Assembly: GCA_947371015.1 (NCBI GenBank)
Contig: CANBNK010000035.1
Coordinates: 1-41,330, forward strand
From: Acetobacteraceae bacterium
Lineage (GTDB): Bacteria > Pseudomonadota > Alphaproteobacteria > Acetobacterales > Acetobacteraceae
Length of the DNA: 41,330 nucleotides
Direction of reading: 5' to 3'
Under the pieces are notes generated by a model. The model saw only the letters and a program-made list of their open reading frames with translations. It had not been told where the DNA came from and did no database searches. Shown here one piece after another: positions 33,342 to 40,160 of this stretch. The translations under genes and the position numbers were made by a program. Each line of letters starts with the position of its first letter. The first letter of the stretch is position 1.

Positions 33342-33529
33342 CCGCGAAGAAGCTGGCCCCGGCGGAGCTGGAGGCGGTGTACGACCTGCTCTCCGAAGCC
33401 ATCGACGCGGTGCCCGAGGCGCAGCGGGAGCTGTTCCTGGCCAAGCTGGCGCTGGTACTGGCCAACATGGTCGGCAGCCCCGGCCAGGTGGCGGCGGCGG
33501 TGAAGGCGGCGGCGGCCAATCTGGGCTAG
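33338..33529 (+). CDS. Small DUF2783-like protein, 63 aa
   Basis: A 63-residue helical protein (MTAKKLAPAELEAVYDLLSE at the start, FLAKLALVLANMVGSPGQVA in the middle). The pattern of a short acidic helix followed by a leucine-rich LAKLALVLAN helix resembles DUF2783 proteins, which are often encoded directly after flavin monooxygenases in aromatic degradation loci. The ATGA overlap with the monooxygenase stop argues that it is real and translationally coupled. Its function is unknown; a stabilising subunit or chaperone of the monooxygenase is a guess. Confidence 0.75.
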   Translation: MTAKKLAPAELEAVYDLLSEAIDAVPEAQRELFLAKLALVLANMVGSPGQVAAAVKAAAANLG

Positions 33530-33596
33530 AGCGCGGCGGATTGACCGGCCTGGCGCTGCATGCTGCGCTTGCCGCCATAAACGGAGGAACCGATCC

Positions 33597-34382
33597 ATGC
33601 CCATCGCCCCCAACCAGGCCAAGAAGCGCATTGCCGCCAATCAGCTGGCGCTCGGCTTCGGCGTGCACCACCTGCGCACCAGCGCCACCGGCATGCTGGC
33701 CGCCGCCGCTGGCTATGACTGGCTGTTCATCGACATGGAACATGGCGCGATGAGCGTGCACGAGGCGACGCAGATGTGCATCGCCGCGCTGAACCAGGGC
33801 ATCACGCCGATGGTGCGGGTTTGCCGTGATGCCGTGTTCGAGGGCACCCGCGCGCTGGACAATGGCGCCATGGGCGTGGTGGTACCGCATGTCGATACCG
33901 CCGCCGAGGCGGCCGAGGTGGCCAGCGCCTATCGCTTTCCGCCGGTGGGCACCCGCAGCTGGGGCGGCCCGCCCTTCGCCTATGGCATGAAGCCGCCGGC
34001 CGTGGCGGACGCCCAGGTGGAGCTGAACAAGGAAATCATGGTCACGGTGATGATCGAGACGCCGGAGGCGGTGAAGAATGCCGACGCCATCGCCGCCGTG
34101 CCAGGGATCGACGCGCTGATGATCGGCACCTCGGACCTGACGGCCAGCATGGGCATCGCCGGGCAGATTGGCCATGCCGATGTGCGTGCCGCCTATGCCG
34201 CGGTGGGCGCCGCCTGCAAGAAGCACGGCAAGACCATGGGCATGGGCGGCGTTTATGACGAAGTTTATGCCAAGGAATACATTGGCCTCGGCGCGCGGCT
34301 GCTGCTTTCCGGCAGCGACCACAACCTGCTGATGGCCGGCGCCACCGCGCGCAGCAAGTTCCTGCGCACGCTGGAGCCGTAA
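33597..34382 (+). CDS. HpcH/HpaI-type class II aldolase
   Basis: A 261-residue TIM-barrel aldolase of the HpcH/HpaI family, which cleaves 4-hydroxy-2-oxo acids to pyruvate (or glyoxylate/oxaloacetate) and an aldehyde using a divalent metal. FIDMEHGAMS (residues 45-54) holds the catalytic D46-E48-H49 group, R74 lies in MVRVCRD, and the metal ligands are E154 in MIETPE and D180 in IGTSDLT. The family is certain; many members of this length are annotated 2,4-dihydroxyhept-2-ene-1,7-dioate aldolases, but specificity is loose. A strong GGAGGA site precedes the ATG after a 67-bp gap. It is the last gene of the cluster and fits the final carbon-carbon cleavage. Confidence 0.92.
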   Translation: MPIAPNQAKKRIAANQLALGFGVHHLRTSATGMLAAAAGYDWLFIDMEHGAMSVHEATQMCIAALNQGITPMVRVCRDAVFEGTRALDNGAMGVVVPHVDTAAEAAEVASAYRFPPVGTRSWGGPPFAYGMKPPAVADAQVELNKEIMVTVMIETPEAVKNADAIAAVPGIDALMIGTSDLTASMGIAGQIGHADVRAAYAAVGAACKKHGKTMGMGGVYDEVYAKEYIGLGARLLLSGSDHNLLMAGATARSKFLRTLEP

Positions 34383-34393
34383 GCCTAAAGCCT

Positions 34394-34433
34394 GGTTCAC
34401 GGCTTGCGGCGATTCTGCCTTAGCCGATCAGGC
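34394..34433 (-). repeat. Dispersed palindromic repeat, copy 8 (inverted)
   Basis: The reverse complement matches copy 1 (1234-1273) at 34 of 40 bases. It occupies almost the whole 52-bp gap between the convergent aldolase and GH3 genes, so it may double as a terminator. Confidence 0.7.
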
Positions 34434-34434
34434 G

Positions 34435-35889
34435 CTACCTCTGGGTCAGACCGGCCACCGCCTGGGCGAAGCGGGCGGGGTCGGCGATGACGCGGGGCAC
34501 CTTGTGCTGGCCGCCCAGCTTGCCTTGGGCGCGCATCCAGTCGTTGAAGCGGCCGGGCGGCAGGCAGGTGACGACGGGCGCCAGCAACTGCCCGCCGTCC
34601 CGGTGTGCGGCATAGTCGGCATTCAGCGCCGCAAGCTTCGCGTCCAATGCAGCGGCATCCAGCGCGGCCTCGGTCTCCACCAGCCAGTGGTGGTACCCGC
34701 GGGTGCCGGCGAAAACCGGGCCGACGGTGTATTCGCCGACACCCGGCGCCACCGAAAGCAGCGCGGCTTCGATCTCGGCGCCGTGCAGATGCTCGCCGAA
34801 AGCGGAGAGCTGGTAGCTGGTGCGGCCGGTCACCAACAGGCGGGGCGGCGTGCGGCTGACGAAGCGCACCGTATCCCCCAGCACATAGCTGAACAGCCCG
34901 GCGCAGGTGGTCAGCACCACCGCGTAGTCCTGGCCGGTCTCGACGGTCTCGACCCAATGGCGCGTCGGATTGTCGCGGCCGAGTTCCTCCAGCGGGACGA
35001 ACTCGAAGAAGATGCCGCGGTCCAGGTTCAGCCGCAGGCCCGCACCCTCGGCGCCGTCGGCGGTGGCGATGAAGCCTTCGCTGGCCGGGTACACCTCCCG
35101 CGTTTCGCAGCCCGGCGGCAGGAAGGGGGCGATGCGGTCGCGGTAGGGCGCCCAGGCGACGCCGCCATGCACCAACAGTTCCAGCCGGGGCAGCGGCGGC
35201 AGTTGTTCCAGCAGCATCAGCAGCCAACTGGGCGTGCCGGTCAGCACGTGCACCTGCCCGGCCGGGGTTTGCCCGGCCAGGGCGGCCAGCTTGCGGTCCC
35301 AGTCGGCTTCCAGCGCCAGTTCGGCCGGCGGCCAGCTCCAACGGCGAAGCGTGCGCGGGATTTCGGCGGCGGCGATGCCGGAGAGGTCGCCCTGGCGCAC
35401 GCCGGGCGCCACCTCCTCCAGCGCCGTGCTGCCGCCCAGCATGAAGGCCAGGCCCGCGAAAATGTGGCTGCCCGGGTGGTTGGCGAAGTGCCAGGCCAGC
35501 ACGTCGAACCCGGCGCGGCGATTGGCGCGGACCATGTCCCGCGTCACCGGAATGTACTTGGTGCGGCCGCTGGTGGTGCCCGATGACAGCGCGAAATACG
35601 GCACCACGCCCGGCCAGGTGGCATCCCGCAGCACCGGGTAGTGCGGTTGCCACCATTCGCGCCAGAATGCTTCGTAATCGCGCAAGGGTACGCGGGCCTG
35701 ATAGGCCGCGACGGTGTCGATGGCCGCGAAGCCGTGCGCCTGGCCGAAGCGGGTGCCGGCAGCGCGCCGCAGCAGCCGGTGCAGCACCCGCCGTTGCGCC
35801 GCCACCGGGTCCAGCCGCCGCAGCTGCGCCACCCGGGCGCGGGCCAGGGCGCGCATGATCGGCGTGGCGTCGAAGGGCGGCGAGGTCAC
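34435..35889 (-). CDS. GH3-family acyl acid amido synthetase
   Basis: A 484-residue member of the GH3 (auxin-responsive promoter) family, part of the adenylate-forming superfamily. GH3 enzymes activate a carboxylic acid with ATP and join it to an amino acid. The ATP loop FALSSGTTSGRTKYIP is near residue 103. The acyl-binding region is HVLTGTPSWLLMLLEQLPPL and the second ATP region is VYPASEGFIATADG. The hinge/R motif is YVLGDTVRFVSR followed by LVTGRTSYQLSAFGEHLHGA. Length and layout match bacterial GH3 proteins. The GTG start overlaps the penicillin-acylase-family stop (GTGA), so an amide-forming enzyme is co-translated with an amide-cleaving one. Acid and amine substrates are unknown. Confidence 0.9.
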   Translation of the reverse strand: MTSPPFDATPIMRALARARVAQLRRLDPVAAQRRVLHRLLRRAAGTRFGQAHGFAAIDTVAAYQARVPLRDYEAFWREWWQPHYPVLRDATWPGVVPYFALSSGTTSGRTKYIPVTRDMVRANRRAGFDVLAWHFANHPGSHIFAGLAFMLGGSTALEEVAPGVRQGDLSGIAAAEIPRTLRRWSWPPAELALEADWDRKLAALAGQTPAGQVHVLTGTPSWLLMLLEQLPPLPRLELLVHGGVAWAPYRDRIAPFLPPGCETREVYPASEGFIATADGAEGAGLRLNLDRGIFFEFVPLEELGRDNPTRHWVETVETGQDYAVVLTTCAGLFSYVLGDTVRFVSRTPPRLLVTGRTSYQLSAFGEHLHGAEIEAALLSVAPGVGEYTVGPVFAGTRGYHHWLVETEAALDAAALDAKLAALNADYAAHRDGGQLLAPVVTCLPPGRFNDWMRAQGKLGGQHKVPRVIADPARFAQAVAGLTQR

Positions 35890-38129
35890 CGTGGCCGGCC
35901 TAGGCCCGGGTCCAGCCGGGTGACGGTGGGGAACTCGGCGGCGATGGTGGCCGGGCGCAGCGGCATGCGGATGCCCTGGCGGGACTGCCACAGCGGCACC
36001 TGGTCGGCGAAGGCGGCGCTGCCGAGCCAGCCATCCTGCCCGCCCCAGAGGGTGAACCAGTTGGCATCGGGGTCCGCCATGTCGCTGACCTGCCGGGCCA
36101 TGGAGCCGAAGGTGACCTCATGTGGGCCGGTGACCAGGCCGTGGCCGCTCTTCATCGGGGTCTCGCGGGAGCCACCGACCGGCTGATTGCCCAGTACGAA
36201 GCGGCGCCCGAGCAGCGGCAGGTTCACCAGCCAATGCGCCGTGCGCAGCCGGTGGATGTCTCCCCAGGTCCGGTACTGCGCGGCCAGCGGGGCGGCGGCG
36301 GCGGCGGCCTGGCGCAGCAGGGCTTCCCGGTTGGGCAGCGCGTCCAGGTCGCGCAGCAGGAAGCTGGTCAGCGCGCCCCAATTGGTCTCCGGCCGCAAGC
36401 CGCGAGCGGCGGCAATGGCGGGGGCGAGTTGGCCGAGCAGCAGCTCGAACACCAGGGGGGCTTCGGCGTCGGCGGCGTAGTCGCCGTTCCAGCCGCGCAG
36501 CCGGGCCAGCAAAGCGGGTTCCGGCGGGCCGCTGGGCAGGGCGTCCAGCCGGGCCAGCAGACCGGCGGCCAGCGTGGCGGCCTTGGGCGCCAGCGTGTCC
36601 ACCTGCAGGGCTGCCAGGTCGGCGGGAGAAACCCGGGGGGTGGCCAGCAGCAGCGCGCGCAGCCGGCCAACGCGGTCGCCATCCGAGAAGACGTAGCCGA
36701 CCGGCGGCGGGTTGGGCGCCCAGGCGGCCGGGTTCTCATTGGCGCTGGCCAGCACGCCGTCGGGCGGGTCGGTCACCTGCGGCAGGTCGCGCCAGTCCCA
36801 CAGCCGGTCCCAGGCGGCGGCGGCGCTGGTCGGCAGCACCGGGTCGTGCGCGGGGAAACCGGTGCGGCGCGGCAGCACGGTGGCGGTGATACGGCCGATA
36901 TGGCCCTGCGTGTCGGCCCAGAGGAAGTTCTGCGGCGAGACACCGAAACCATCGAAGGCGGCGCGGAACTCGGCGCTGTCCCGGGCCTTGGCGGCGCGCA
37001 GCAGGGCGGTGATCTCGTCGGTCGGCTCATGCCCGACCCAGCGCAGCGCCAGCACGTCGCCGGGCCGGGTCTTCAGCAGCGGCACGTCGCTGACCACCGG
37101 GCCGAACGGGCTGTCGCGCACCTCACGCTCGGCGTCGAACCACAGGCGCTGGCGGATGGTCTCGGTGCGCGTGCGCAGCTGGTCCGGCGGCAGGGCGGAG
37201 ATATCGAACACGTCCGACGCCGCCGAGCGCAGGTTGGTGCCGCCCCAGGCGATGTGCCCGTTGCGGCCGAAGCCCATCACCGGCAGGCCAGGTACCATCA
37301 TGCCGACGATGTCGTAGGACGGGCTGCGCATGCCCACCGTCAGCCACAGGTTCGGCAGGTTCAGCGACAGATGCGGGTCGCTGGCCAGCAGCGCGCCGCC
37401 GGTGGTGCTGTGTGCCGCGTCCACCGCCACGGCGTTGCTGCCGGCGCGGCTGTTGCCGGTGAGGATCGCGGCCAGCGCGCCTTGCGGCGAGACGCCGGCA
37501 CCGGCCTCGCGCAGCCGGCGCCAGCGCTCCTCGTAGGCAGGGGTACCGCGTTCCGCCAGCAGGCTGAACAGGACCAGCCAGTTGATGTCGGTGCCGGCGA
37601 CGCGGCCCACCGCCAGCATGTCCTGCGCGGTGATCGGCTCTCGCGCCAGGCCGAGCAGCCCGGCTTCTGGCGGGCGTGGGCCGTGCATGACCACCTGGTT
37701 CAGCCCGGCCAGGAAGGCGGTGACGAAGGCGCGGGTCTCCGGTGGCCAGGCGGCTTCCACGGCCGGGCCGGACTTGCCGAAATCCAGGATGCGCAGCGCG
37801 TGGTCGATATCGGTGGCGAGCGGGCCGGCGATTTCCGCCAGCCGGCCGCGGGCGATCTTGCGCATGATCTCGATCTGGGCGCCGCGCAGGTGGCCGTGGA
37901 CGATGCCCAGCGCATAGGCCAGGTCGGTATCGGACTCCGCCTCGATCCAGGGGACCAGGTGCTGGTTCCAGCGGATGGTCACTGGGTTGGCCAGGCCTTC
38001 GACCTGGCGCGGCAGCGCGGCCAGGCGCTGGTCGGTGCCGACGGCGCGGGGCGCCAGCGCGGCACAGCCGGGCAGCATGGCCAGCAGCGCCAGCAGCAGC
38101 GCGGCGTTGCGTTTTATCGAAGAGGCCAC
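35886..38129 (-). CDS. Penicillin acylase family amidohydrolase, lipoprotein
   Basis: A 747-residue Ntn-hydrolase of the penicillin G acylase/acyl-homoserine-lactone acylase family. A GTG start at 38129 gives a lipoprotein signal, with KRNAALLLALLAMLPGC ending in the lipobox LPGC (Cys22); the protein is probably anchored in the outer face of a membrane and periplasmic. The alpha-chain region has IVHGHLRGAQIEIMRK. The autoprocessing site is RAGSNAVAV, making Ser231 the beta-chain N-terminus and nucleophile. Oxyanion and Asn elements follow in LASDPHLSLNLPNLW and GFGRNGHIAWGGTN. It cleaves amides such as N-acyl amino acids, N-acyl homoserine lactones or beta-lactam side chains. The GH3 synthetase is coupled behind it. 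A perfect 8-bp inverted repeat lies just upstream. Confidence 0.9.
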   Translation of the reverse strand: MASSIKRNAALLLALLAMLPGCAALAPRAVGTDQRLAALPRQVEGLANPVTIRWNQHLVPWIEAESDTDLAYALGIVHGHLRGAQIEIMRKIARGRLAEIAGPLATDIDHALRILDFGKSGPAVEAAWPPETRAFVTAFLAGLNQVVMHGPRPPEAGLLGLAREPITAQDMLAVGRVAGTDINWLVLFSLLAERGTPAYEERWRRLREAGAGVSPQGALAAILTGNSRAGSNAVAVDAAHSTTGGALLASDPHLSLNLPNLWLTVGMRSPSYDIVGMMVPGLPVMGFGRNGHIAWGGTNLRSAASDVFDISALPPDQLRTRTETIRQRLWFDAEREVRDSPFGPVVSDVPLLKTRPGDVLALRWVGHEPTDEITALLRAAKARDSAEFRAAFDGFGVSPQNFLWADTQGHIGRITATVLPRRTGFPAHDPVLPTSAAAAWDRLWDWRDLPQVTDPPDGVLASANENPAAWAPNPPPVGYVFSDGDRVGRLRALLLATPRVSPADLAALQVDTLAPKAATLAAGLLARLDALPSGPPEPALLARLRGWNGDYAADAEAPLVFELLLGQLAPAIAAARGLRPETNWGALTSFLLRDLDALPNREALLRQAAAAAAPLAAQYRTWGDIHRLRTAHWLVNLPLLGRRFVLGNQPVGGSRETPMKSGHGLVTGPHEVTFGSMARQVSDMADPDANWFTLWGGQDGWLGSAAFADQVPLWQSRQGIRMPLRPATIAAEFPTVTRLDPGLGRPR

Positions 38130-38138
38130 TCGGCGAAT

Positions 38139-38171
38139 CCTGTCCTGCGTTGCCCATCCTAACAGGACAGG
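38139..38171. promoter_or_regulatory. Inverted repeat upstream of the penicillin-acylase gene
   Basis: CCTGTCCT (38139-38146) and AGGACAGG (38164-38171) form a perfect 8-bp dyad with a 17-bp centre, ending ten bases before the GTG start on the minus strand. It could be an operator or a 5'-UTR hairpin. The left arm overlaps the likely ribosome-binding site, AGGA. Confidence 0.4.
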
Positions 38172-38204
38172 CTTCAGCTTGGTGCAGAAGGCTTGAGGAC
38201 AAGG

Positions 38205-38225
38205 GCCGCGACACCGGTACGCGGC
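38205..38225. promoter_or_regulatory. Inverted repeat just upstream of nasT
   Basis: GCCGCG (38205-38210) and CGCGGC (38220-38225) form a perfect 6-bp dyad around a nine-base centre, directly before the nasT start. No promoter boxes are obvious. Confidence 0.3.
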
Positions 38226-38232
38226 ATGGTTC

Positions 38233-38841
38233 TTGATAGTCCGGGTGCAGGAGAACCAGACCCTGCGCGTATTGCTTGTAGATAACGACCCGGAACGAGC
38301 TGCTGCCGTGCAGGCAGGGCTGGAGGCGGCTGGCTGCCAGGTGGTGGCGACCGCACCCGACGTGACCGGCCTGACCGCGCTGGTGCGCGACAGCGGCGCC
38401 GAGGTGATTGTCTGCGACCTGGACGACCCGTCGCGCGACGCGCTGGAAGGCATGCGCGCGCTGCATCGGGATGAACCGCGGCCGGTGGTGCTGTTTGCCG
38501 AAAAGGGCGACGCCGACCAGATCGAGGCCGCGCTGGAAGCCGGCGTGGCGGCCTATGTGGTGGAAGGGCTGGCGCCGTCGCGGGTGCGACCGGTGATCGA
38601 GGTGGCGATCCGCCGCTGGCGCGCCCACCAGGCACTGACGCGGGACTTGGCGGAGGCGCGGCAGACGCTGGCGGACAAGCTGGCGATCGACCAGGCCAAG
38701 CAGGCGCTGATGGTCCGCCACAAGCTGACCGAGCCCGAGGCGTATAAGCGGCTGCGGCGCATGGCGATGGACCAGGGCCGCAAGCTGGCCCAGGTGGCGG
38801 CCGAGGTTTTGCACGGAAAAGAGGCGAGTGGGGTGAATTAG
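38233..38841 (+). CDS. nasT: ANTAR-domain nitrate antiterminator, NasT-like
   Basis: A 202-residue RNA-binding regulator. Residues about 10-125 form a receiver-like domain (RVLLVDNDPERAAAVQAGLE, CDLDDPSRDALEG). It lacks the usual switch Thr/Ser and the conserved Lys (AYVVEGL, as in NasT relatives), so it is probably not phosphorylated. Residues about 140-195 form an ANTAR domain (IDQAKQALMVRHKLTEPEAY, then KRLRRMAMDQ), which binds paired hexaloop hairpins in mRNA leaders and prevents termination. In the known system NasS holds NasT inactive until nitrate or nitrite is present; nasS follows here. The start is uncertain: TTG at 38233 or GTG at 38245, neither with a good ribosome-binding site. 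Confidence 0.85.
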   Translation: MIVRVQENQTLRVLLVDNDPERAAAVQAGLEAAGCQVVATAPDVTGLTALVRDSGAEVIVCDLDDPSRDALEGMRALHRDEPRPVVLFAEKGDADQIEAALEAGVAAYVVEGLAPSRVRPVIEVAIRRWRAHQALTRDLAEARQTLADKLAIDQAKQALMVRHKLTEPEAYKRLRRMAMDQGRKLAQVAAEVLHGKEASGVN

Positions 38842-38883
38842 CGTCAGTTATCGTTGTGATGGCGAAGTTTGCTCTCCTGACGC
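38841..38883 (+). terminator. Inverted repeat at the end of nasT
   Basis: GCGTCAG (38841-38847, starting on the last base of the nasT stop) and CTGACGC (38877-38883) pair perfectly across a 29-base centre. This could partially terminate nasT transcription or form part of a leader structure for nasS. Confidence 0.3.
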
Positions 38884-38924
38884 GCAAAATCCTGCTTGAT
38901 CCCGGTTGGCTAAATCTGCTGCAT

Positions 38925-39020
38925 TGCAACAGCGCCGTAGCCCTCAAGGACGGGGGTTGCAGTCAGGGCGCAGTTTCACCCGCGGTCCAAGGGCGGCCCG
39001 CAGCCCCGGTCTCATGACCG
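38925..39020 (+). promoter_or_regulatory. Structured leader upstream of nasS
   Basis: Two stems are visible in the 191-bp gap. One is TGCAAC/GTTGCA (38925-38930 and 38956-38961), enclosing CCGT/ACGG. The other is CGGTC/GACCG (39007-39011 and 39016-39020) with a TCAT loop, ending one base before the nasS ribosome-binding site. NasT-type proteins act on leaders with paired hexaloops; I could not fit that motif exactly, so a NasT target is only possible. Confidence 0.3.
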
Positions 39021-39032
39021 CAGGAGCCGCGC

Positions 39033-40160
39033 GTGAACGCCCATATCGAGGTGCCCAACCGCCCGTCTTCCCGTCGCAATGGCCCTGGCCTGCGGACGCT
39101 GCGGCTCGGCTTCGTACCGCTGACCGATGCTGCGCCGTTGCTGGTGGCCGAGGCCATCGGCCTGTTCGACAGCGTCGGGCTGAAGGTATCGCTTTCGGCC
39201 GAGCATGGCTGGGCGGCACTGCGCGACAAGCTGGCCTTCGGCGCGCTGGAAGCCGCCCACCTGTTGGGGCCGATGCCGATCGCGCTGGCCGCCGGGCTGG
39301 ACGGCGTGAAGGCCGATGTCACCGTGGCCGCCGGGCTGGCCGCCAATGGCAATACCATCACCATTTCCAAGGAACTGGCCGAGGAAGTCGGCGCCTTCCG
39401 CTTCCCGCTCTCGGCCACCGCCTTCGCCGCCGCCATTCGCCGCCGCCAGGGCCGGGGCGCGCCGGAAGTGAAGCTGGCCGTGGTGTTCCCGTATTCCTCG
39501 CACAACTACCTGCTGCGCTACTGGCTGGCCAAGGGCGGGCTGGACCCCGACCGCGACCTGCGCCTGCTGGTGGTGCCGCCGCCGATGGTGGCCAAGGCGT
39601 TGCAGGATGGCGTGATCGACGGCTTCTGCGCCGGTGAGCCCTGGGGCAGCCATGCCGCGGCGCTGGGCGCTGGCAAGATCGCGCTGGCCACCGGTGATAT
39701 CTGGCCGAACCACCCGGAAAAGGTGCTGGCGCTGCGCAGCGACTACGTGGCGCGCGAACCCGAGCCGGCCGCCGCCGCGACCGCCGCGATCATCGCCGCC
39801 GCCCGCTGGCTGGACGACCCGGAGAACCACGCCGAGGCGGTGAAGATTTTGCGCAAGCGCGTCTTCCCGGGGCTGGATGCCAGCACCATCGCCGCCGCCT
39901 TCGACGGCCGGGCGATGGATACCGAACTGCGCTACCCGCTGCGCTTCCGCAGCGCCACGCTGCCGCGCCCTGAACAGGCCGCCTGGTGGCTGCGCCAGAT
40001 GCGGCACTGGGGCCATGTGCCGCCCTTCATCGCCGACGCCGCCGCCCTGGCGCCGTGGCGCCAGGATTTGTGGCGCGCTGCCGCCACCCGACTGCGGGAG
40101 GCCGAGCCGCCTGCCGCTCCACCACCCCCTGCCGACCTGCCGGAGAGCTTCACGTCATGA
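39033..40160 (+). CDS. nasS: Nitrate sensor NasS (cytoplasmic NrtA-like protein)
   Basis: A 375-residue protein related to the nitrate/bicarbonate binding proteins NrtA/CmpA (RTLRLGFVPLTDAAPLLVAE at the start, LLRYWLAKGGLDPDRDLRLL near the middle, GFCAGEPWGSHAAALGAGKI later). It has no signal peptide: residues 1-22 are polar and arginine-rich. A cytoplasmic NrtA-like protein next to an ANTAR regulator is the pattern of NasS, which binds nitrate or nitrite and then releases NasT. A proline-rich tail (PPAAPPPPADLPESFTS) ends the protein. It starts with GTG after AGGAG, and its stop overlaps the nrtA ATG (ATGA). This is a close match to the known system, so I am fairly sure. Confidence 0.87.
   Translation: MNAHIEVPNRPSSRRNGPGLRTLRLGFVPLTDAAPLLVAEAIGLFDSVGLKVSLSAEHGWAALRDKLAFGALEAAHLLGPMPIALAAGLDGVKADVTVAAGLAANGNTITISKELAEEVGAFRFPLSATAFAAAIRRRQGRGAPEVKLAVVFPYSSHNYLLRYWLAKGGLDPDRDLRLLVVPPPMVAKALQDGVIDGFCAGEPWGSHAAALGAGKIALATGDIWPNHPEKVLALRSDYVAREPEPAAAATAAIIAAARWLDDPENHAEAVKILRKRVFPGLDASTIAAAFDGRAMDTELRYPLRFRSATLPRPEQAAWWLRQMRHWGHVPPFIADAAALAPWRQDLWRAAATRLREAEPPAAPPPPADLPESFTS

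Noticed and set aside
38226-38285. ATG at 38226 as an alternative nasT start
   Set aside because: It is in another frame and reaches a stop after 19 codons; nasT must start at TTG 38233 or GTG 38245.
38909-38928. Possible sigma-54 promoter (TGGC ... CTGCA) before nasS
   Set aside because: The spacing between GG and GC is one base too long for the strict -24/-12 geometry, and the -12 element is weak.
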